Below are positions 34,445-39,051 of a stretch of 39,051 bases of DNA, one piece after another. Source of the DNA: Polynucleobacter meluiroseus (GTDB taxonomy: Bacteria > Pseudomonadota > Gammaproteobacteria > Burkholderiales > Burkholderiaceae); contig CAMBBT010000003.1 in assembly GCA_945864455.1 (NCBI GenBank), positions 1-39,051 of the forward strand. The letters are read 5' to 3'. Under the pieces are notes generated by a model that had not been told where the DNA came from, ran no database searches, and was given only the letters and a program-made list of their open reading frames with translations. The stretch's first letter is position 1. Every line of letters starts with the position of its first letter. The position numbers and the translations under genes are program-made.

Positions 34445-37400
34445 TTAGGCGGCCTCCACCATCGATACAGCAGATGAGATATCTACTGCCACAATTCTGG
34501 ATACACCCTGCTCTTGCATGGTGACACCAATCAGTTGATGAGCAATTTCCATAGTGATCTTGTTATGTGAGATGAACACAAATTGTGTCTTTTCTGACAT
34601 TTTGGAGACCATCTTTGCATAACGCAAGGTATTTGCATCATCTAATGGAGCATCCACCTCATCTAGTAAGCAGAATGGGGCAGGATTAAGGAGGAAGAGT
34701 GAGAAAACCAAAGCAATGGCAGTCAACGCTTTTTCACCGCCAGAGAGAAGGTGAATCGAGCTGTTTTTCTTACCTGGAGGCTGAGCCATGACCTGCACAC
34801 CTGAATCCAAAATTTCTTCGCCGGTCATGACTAGTTCAGCATGACCACCACCAAAGAGCTCTGGGAACAGTTTTCCAAAATGGATATTGACTTGATCAAA
34901 AGTGCCTTGCAATAGATCACGAGTTTCGGCATCAATCTTCGCAATCGCATCAGTCAAAGTTTGCATTGCTTCATTTAAGTCGGCAGATTGCGCATCCAAG
35001 AACTGTTTGCGCTCACGTGAGCTGCCTAACTCATCAAGAGCCACCATATTGACTGGGCCCAAGGACTGAATTTCAGTATTCAAGCGGTTTACTTCAGTTT
35101 GCAGCGCGCCCACTTTCAAGTCTGCACTGAAATTCGCCTCCAAGGAAATGAGGTCGGCTTCAGCATCCGTCAATAAGGTTGCAAATTGCTCGTAGTTCAA
35201 GCGTGCAGCTTGTTCGCGTAACTGCAAATCCACCACCTTGTCACGCATTGGCTGTAAGCCACGCTCTATTTGCATACGGCCTTCATCAGCTTCACGTAGT
35301 TGATGCAATAAGGCATCTTGTTCGGTGCGTGCATTTGCTAGGGCAGACTCACGTGCACTGCGAGCTAGCAATAAGCCTTGTAATTTATCTTGCGCTTCTT
35401 CATCGCTTAAAGCTGCCAACTCTTGCGTAGCCAAATCATGCTTATCTTGGATCTCCATAATCTGGGTTCGCGCTGTAGTTTGATCACGTTGCAAATCAGT
35501 AATACGTTGTTGCAATGAGCGAGTTGTAAATGCGGCCTCTTGTGCTGCCATCTCAGCAGCACGCAGTGATTCGCGTAAGCGATCGCGCTCTTGCGTAGTT
35601 AGCTCTAATTGTGCTTGGGCCGCCTGAAGAGACTCTTGCAATCCCTGCTTGGACTGCTCTGATTGGCTTAACTCTGCGCTTGATTGCGCTTGATTTGTGC
35701 TTAATTGCGCCATCTGCTGACGCAATTCTGACAACTCACCCTTAATTTGTGAGGCACGCTGGCTGTATTGCTCTGCAGCTTGGGTAAGTTGCATTCTTTC
35801 TACTTCGAAACCATGCGCTTCTTGAACAGTATGCTCTGCGTTGATACGTGCCTGCTCTGCTGCTTGGTGTGCGGCTTGATAATTTGCTACGCACTGATCC
35901 AATTCGCTTTGCAACTCGCTTTGCATGAGCTTTTGGGCACGTAATTGTTTCTCAAGACTTTCCATCTCTTGAGCGCGCGCCAACATGCCAGCTTGCTCAG
36001 AGTCTGCAGCATAGAGCTGAACACTGACGCGGCTCAACAAGTGACCTTGCTGGGTTACAAAAGCGCCACCAGCGGGTAATTTCTCACGCCGATGTAAGGC
36101 ATCTTCAAGGCTGCTAGCAATGTAAATATTATCTAACCACTCTTGTAATACAGAAGTTAGGCGTGCTGCACCAGCACTTTGAACGCGCGTTAGCAGTGGT
36201 GTGAAATCGGCAGGCACATTGGTATGCGCAGGAGTAATTTCTTCAGTGAGCAAAATCGCTAAACGGCTTGGGGGAGCATCATTAGCCAAGGCCAGTGTTT
36301 CTTGAACACTCTTTGCTGTTACTGCAGCCAAGCGTTCACGCAATACCGATTCCAAAGCCGCTTCCCAACCACTTTCAACTTTAAGTTCTTGCCAGAGACG
36401 CTTACTCTCTTTAAGGCCCTTACTCTCTAACCATGGTCCAATTTTGCCTTGTGCCTGAACGCTGGCTTGCAAAGCAGTTAGTGCGGTTAACTTCGCTTCA
36501 GTTTGCGCAAGATCCTGGTTTGCAGTCTGCGTCTTTTGCTGTGCGGCATTCCGTGCCTCGTCAGCAGCTGGTACACGTTGCTGGGTATCAGCTGCGCGTT
36601 GCTTGGCCTCATCAACCTTACGCTGTGCCATCACTTGGCGATCAATCGAGGTTTGCAAAGCCTCTGCATCCGGCCTGCGCATGCCATCTAATTCGCTAGT
36701 AAGCCGTGTCTCGCGCCCTGTTAGCTCATCTGCTTGTGCAGACATCGCACGAATACGCTCACCCAAACTTGCTAAGCGCTGCTCGATGGATGCCAAACTT
36801 TCTCGCGCATTGTTGAGATCACGAGCGGATGTTTGATAAGCCTCTTCACGGCCTGGCATCTGCGCTTGCAAGCCATTCAGATCAGCCAATAGAGTTTGCT
36901 CTGTTTCTGTTGCAAGCGATAACTCATGCTCGGTAGTGCGCTGTGCTTGTGCAGCATCAGTCTCTTGAATGGTCCAACGCTGTAACTGTGCCTGCAAATC
37001 TAAGGTTTGTTGTTGCAAACGTTGACGTGCTTCTTGTACATAATGAATCTGGGACTCAACCTGACTTACATCAGAGTTGGTTTGATACAAATCACCTTGA
37101 GCCTGAGAAACCTTATCTTGCAATGCGTACTGTTGGGTGCGCATAGTTTCTAATTCAGCTTCAGCATGGCGCAATTTAGCAGTTTGCTCTTCCAAGCCAA
37201 CTTGGGTATCACGAATACCATTACCATAGCGCTCTTGCTCTTTACCGGCTTCAGTCTGACGCACAAACCAGAGCAACTGCTGCTGTGATTTCATTTGCGT
37301 TGAGAGCTCTGCATGACGCTCAGCAACTGTGGCTTGTTTTTCTAAACGCGTTAATTGCTGATCGAGCTCACGCAGAATATCTTCAACCCGAGTTAAATTC

Positions 37401-37966
37401 TCTGCAGTATCTTCTAAGCGCGATGCCGTTTCTTTGCGACGCTCTTTATATTTAGAAACACCAGCAGCCTCTTCCAAGAAAACGCGCAATTCTTCTGGCT
37501 TTGCTTCTAAAATTCGATTAATCGTTCCTTGGCCAATAATGGCGTAACCTCTTGGACCCATACCAGTACCCAAGAAAATATCTTGAATATCTTTACGACG
37601 AACGACTTGATTGTTGATGTAGTAACTAGAGTTGCCATCACGAGTCAAAACACGTTTGATTCCGAGGTCTGTAAAAGCACTCCACTGACCTTGGGCGCGC
37701 CCCTCAGAATTATCAAAAATCAATTCCACACTGGCACGGCCAGATGGCTTACGCAAACCAGAGCCATTAAAAATAACGTCCTGCATCGATTCGCCACGCA
37801 GCTCACTGGCGCGAGATTCCCCCAAAACCCAGCGGACGGCGTCAATAATGTTCGACTTTCCGCAACCATTTGGACCCACAACGCCAATTAATTGGCCAGG
37901 CATTTCAAAATGAATTGGGTCAACGAAAGACTTAAAGCCGGAAAGTTTGATGGATTTCAGTTGCAC
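34445..37966 (-). CDS. smc: Chromosome segregation protein SMC
   Basis: 1173 aa; Walker A GVVGPNGCGKSNIIDAVRWVLGE, hinge, coiled coils, signature LLSGGEKALTAIALVFSLF, Walker B FCLLDEVDAPLDDANT; GTG start. Confidence 0.97.
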   Translation of the reverse strand: MQLKSIKLSGFKSFVDPIHFEMPGQLIGVVGPNGCGKSNIIDAVRWVLGESRASELRGESMQDVIFNGSGLRKPSGRASVELIFDNSEGRAQGQWSAFTDLGIKRVLTRDGNSSYYINNQVVRRKDIQDIFLGTGMGPRGYAIIGQGTINRILEAKPEELRVFLEEAAGVSKYKERRKETASRLEDTAENLTRVEDILRELDQQLTRLEKQATVAERHAELSTQMKSQQQLLWFVRQTEAGKEQERYGNGIRDTQVGLEEQTAKLRHAEAELETMRTQQYALQDKVSQAQGDLYQTNSDVSQVESQIHYVQEARQRLQQQTLDLQAQLQRWTIQETDAAQAQRTTEHELSLATETEQTLLADLNGLQAQMPGREEAYQTSARDLNNARESLASIEQRLASLGERIRAMSAQADELTGRETRLTSELDGMRRPDAEALQTSIDRQVMAQRKVDEAKQRAADTQQRVPAADEARNAAQQKTQTANQDLAQTEAKLTALTALQASVQAQGKIGPWLESKGLKESKRLWQELKVESGWEAALESVLRERLAAVTAKSVQETLALANDAPPSRLAILLTEEITPAHTNVPADFTPLLTRVQSAGAARLTSVLQEWLDNIYIASSLEDALHRREKLPAGGAFVTQQGHLLSRVSVQLYAADSEQAGMLARAQEMESLEKQLRAQKLMQSELQSELDQCVANYQAAHQAAEQARINAEHTVQEAHGFEVERMQLTQAAEQYSQRASQIKGELSELRQQMAQLSTNQAQSSAELSQSEQSKQGLQESLQAAQAQLELTTQERDRLRESLRAAEMAAQEAAFTTRSLQQRITDLQRDQTTARTQIMEIQDKHDLATQELAALSDEEAQDKLQGLLLARSARESALANARTEQDALLHQLREADEGRMQIERGLQPMRDKVVDLQLREQAARLNYEQFATLLTDAEADLISLEANFSADLKVGALQTEVNRLNTEIQSLGPVNMVALDELGSSRERKQFLDAQSADLNEAMQTLTDAIAKIDAETRDLLQGTFDQVNIHFGKLFPELFGGGHAELVMTGEEILDSGVQVMAQPPGKKNSSIHLLSGGEKALTAIALVFSLFLLNPAPFCLLDEVDAPLDDANTLRYAKMVSKMSEKTQFVFISHNKITMEIAHQLIGVTMQEQGVSRIVAVDISSAVSMVEAA

Positions 37967-38011
37967 GGCGTACTTTGCAGGGAAAAAAGGGGGTTAAATA
38001 AGGGGTAATTA

Positions 38012-38041
38012 ATTACAGCTAAAGTGGGAAGATGATAGCAA
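38012..38041 (-). promoter_or_regulatory. Candidate smc promoter
   Basis: Minus strand TTGCTA-N18-TGTAAT; the -10 overlaps the 12-bp palindrome GTAATTAATTAC (38005-38016). Confidence 0.4.
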
Positions 38042-38054
38042 GCTTGGGACTACT

Positions 38055-38083
38055 TAGACGCGTTTTCTGCCCATCGATATAAT
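38055..38083 (+). promoter_or_regulatory. Candidate dapD promoter
   Basis: TAGACG-N17-TATAAT (perfect -10 at 38078-38083), about 58 nt upstream of the dapD ATG. Confidence 0.5.
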
Positions 38084-38140
38084 GATAAATTTACCTCCAG
38101 GGACAAAACCCCTTAACAATCTGATAGTTAACTAAAAAGC

Positions 38141-38968
38141 ATGAGCCAATCACCACAAAACATCATTGAACAAGCCTGGGAAAACCGCGCAAACCTCTCC
38201 CCAGATACCGCTCCAGGGGATGTCCGCAATGCCGTAAATGCGGTCTTAGAGGGTCTTAATGCAGGCACTATTCGCGTTGCTGAACGCCGTAGTGTTGGCA
38301 AATGGGATGTCAACCAGTGGGTTAAAAAGGCTGTTTTGCTCTCTTTTCGCCTAGAGGACAACATCCCCATGAGTGCTGGTGGCTATACCCAGTTCTACGA
38401 CAAAGTACCGAGTAAATTTCAGAATTACACCGCAGCCGATTTTGCTGCTGGTGGTTTTCGGGTTGTCCCTCCTGCAATAGCCCGTCGCGGCTCATTTATT
38501 GGCAAAAACGCTGTTCTCATGCCTTCCTACGTCAATATTGGCGCTTATGTCGGTGAAGGCACCATGGTTGACACTTGGGCAACGGTAGGCTCTTGCGCTC
38601 AAATTGGTAAAAACGTTCACCTTTCTGGTGGCGTTGGTATCGGCGGCGTTTTAGAACCTATTCAGGCTGGTCCAGTCATCGTTGAAGACAACTGCTTTAT
38701 CGGCGCCCGGTCCGAAGTGGTTGAAGGCGTTGTCATCGAAGAGAACTCAGTTCTCTCCATGGGCGTCTATCTGGGTCAAAGTACCAAGATTTATGACCGT
38801 GAAACCGGTGAAATACATTACGGCCGTGTTCCAGCAGGCTCTGTAGTAGTTCCAGGATCTCTGCCTTCCGCTTGTGGCAAATACAGCTTGTATGCTGCCA
38901 TCATCGTGAAAAAGGTGGACGCACAAACTAGAGCAAAGACTGCCATCAACGAATTACTCCGCGACTAA
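38141..38968 (+). CDS. dapD: 2,3,4,5-tetrahydropyridine-2,6-dicarboxylate N-succinyltransferase
   Basis: 275 aa; hexapeptide repeats, [57 protein letters not shown]. Confidence 0.98.
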   Translation: MSQSPQNIIEQAWENRANLSPDTAPGDVRNAVNAVLEGLNAGTIRVAERRSVGKWDVNQWVKKAVLLSFRLEDNIPMSAGGYTQFYDKVPSKFQNYTAADFAAGGFRVVPPAIARRGSFIGKNAVLMPSYVNIGAYVGEGTMVDTWATVGSCAQIGKNVHLSGGVGIGGVLEPIQAGPVIVEDNCFIGARSEVVEGVVIEENSVLSMGVYLGQSTKIYDRETGEIHYGRVPAGSVVVPGSLPSACGKYSLYAAIIVKKVDAQTRAKTAINELLRD

Positions 38969-38974
38969 ATTCCT

Positions 38975-39051
38975 ATGAGCGCCACCCTTGAGCTGACAGA
39001 AGCTCTGATTGCTTGCCATTCCGTTACCCCGGCTGATGGTGGTTGCCAAGA
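38975..39051 (+). CDS. dapE: Succinyl-diaminopimelate desuccinylase, N-terminal fragment cut by window edge
   Basis: ATG at 38975: MSATLELTEALIACHSVTPADGGCQ..., 6 nt after the dapD stop; typical DapE start (ELTEALI..SVTPADGGCQ). Confidence 0.85.
   Translation, partial: MSATLELTEALIACHSVTPADGGCQ

Noticed and set aside
34445-37966. Internal repetitive Gln/Ala/Glu-rich sequence in smc as a possible repeat element
   Set aside because: Explained by the coiled-coil arms of SMC, not a DNA repeat.

Overview
The window is a gene-dense chromosomal segment of a betaproteobacterium. Protein sequences and gene order suggest Burkholderiaceae, possibly Polynucleobacter-like (inference, not tested). Most of it is conserved housekeeping content. 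The main blocks are: (a) ratA-rnfH-guaB-guaA plus an edge-truncated PQQ-type sugar dehydrogenase on the minus strand, divergent from smpB; (b) ppsA/ppsR divergent; (c) a continuous minus-strand block rpsB-tsf-pyrH-frr-uppS-cdsA-dxr-rseP-bamA-skp-lpxD-fabZ-lpxA-lpxB-rnhB-SpoU methyltransferase; (d) map-glnD on the plus strand; (e) a small accessory-looking cluster of glyoxylate carboligase, a divergent LysR regulator, a class II aldolase and a 4-OT-like tautomerase; (f) smc-zipA-ligA; (g) dapD and the start of dapE. I saw no tRNA, rRNA, CRISPR array, IS element, prophage or defence island. I do not see convincing evidence of a wholly new system. The observations most worth a second look are the 23-bp near-perfect palindrome upstream of map-glnD, the GC-rich edge gene, the short RseP that appears to have one PDZ domain, the gcl/LysR/aldolase/tautomerase cluster with a candidate LysR operator, and the 5' leaders of pyrH and rpsB.
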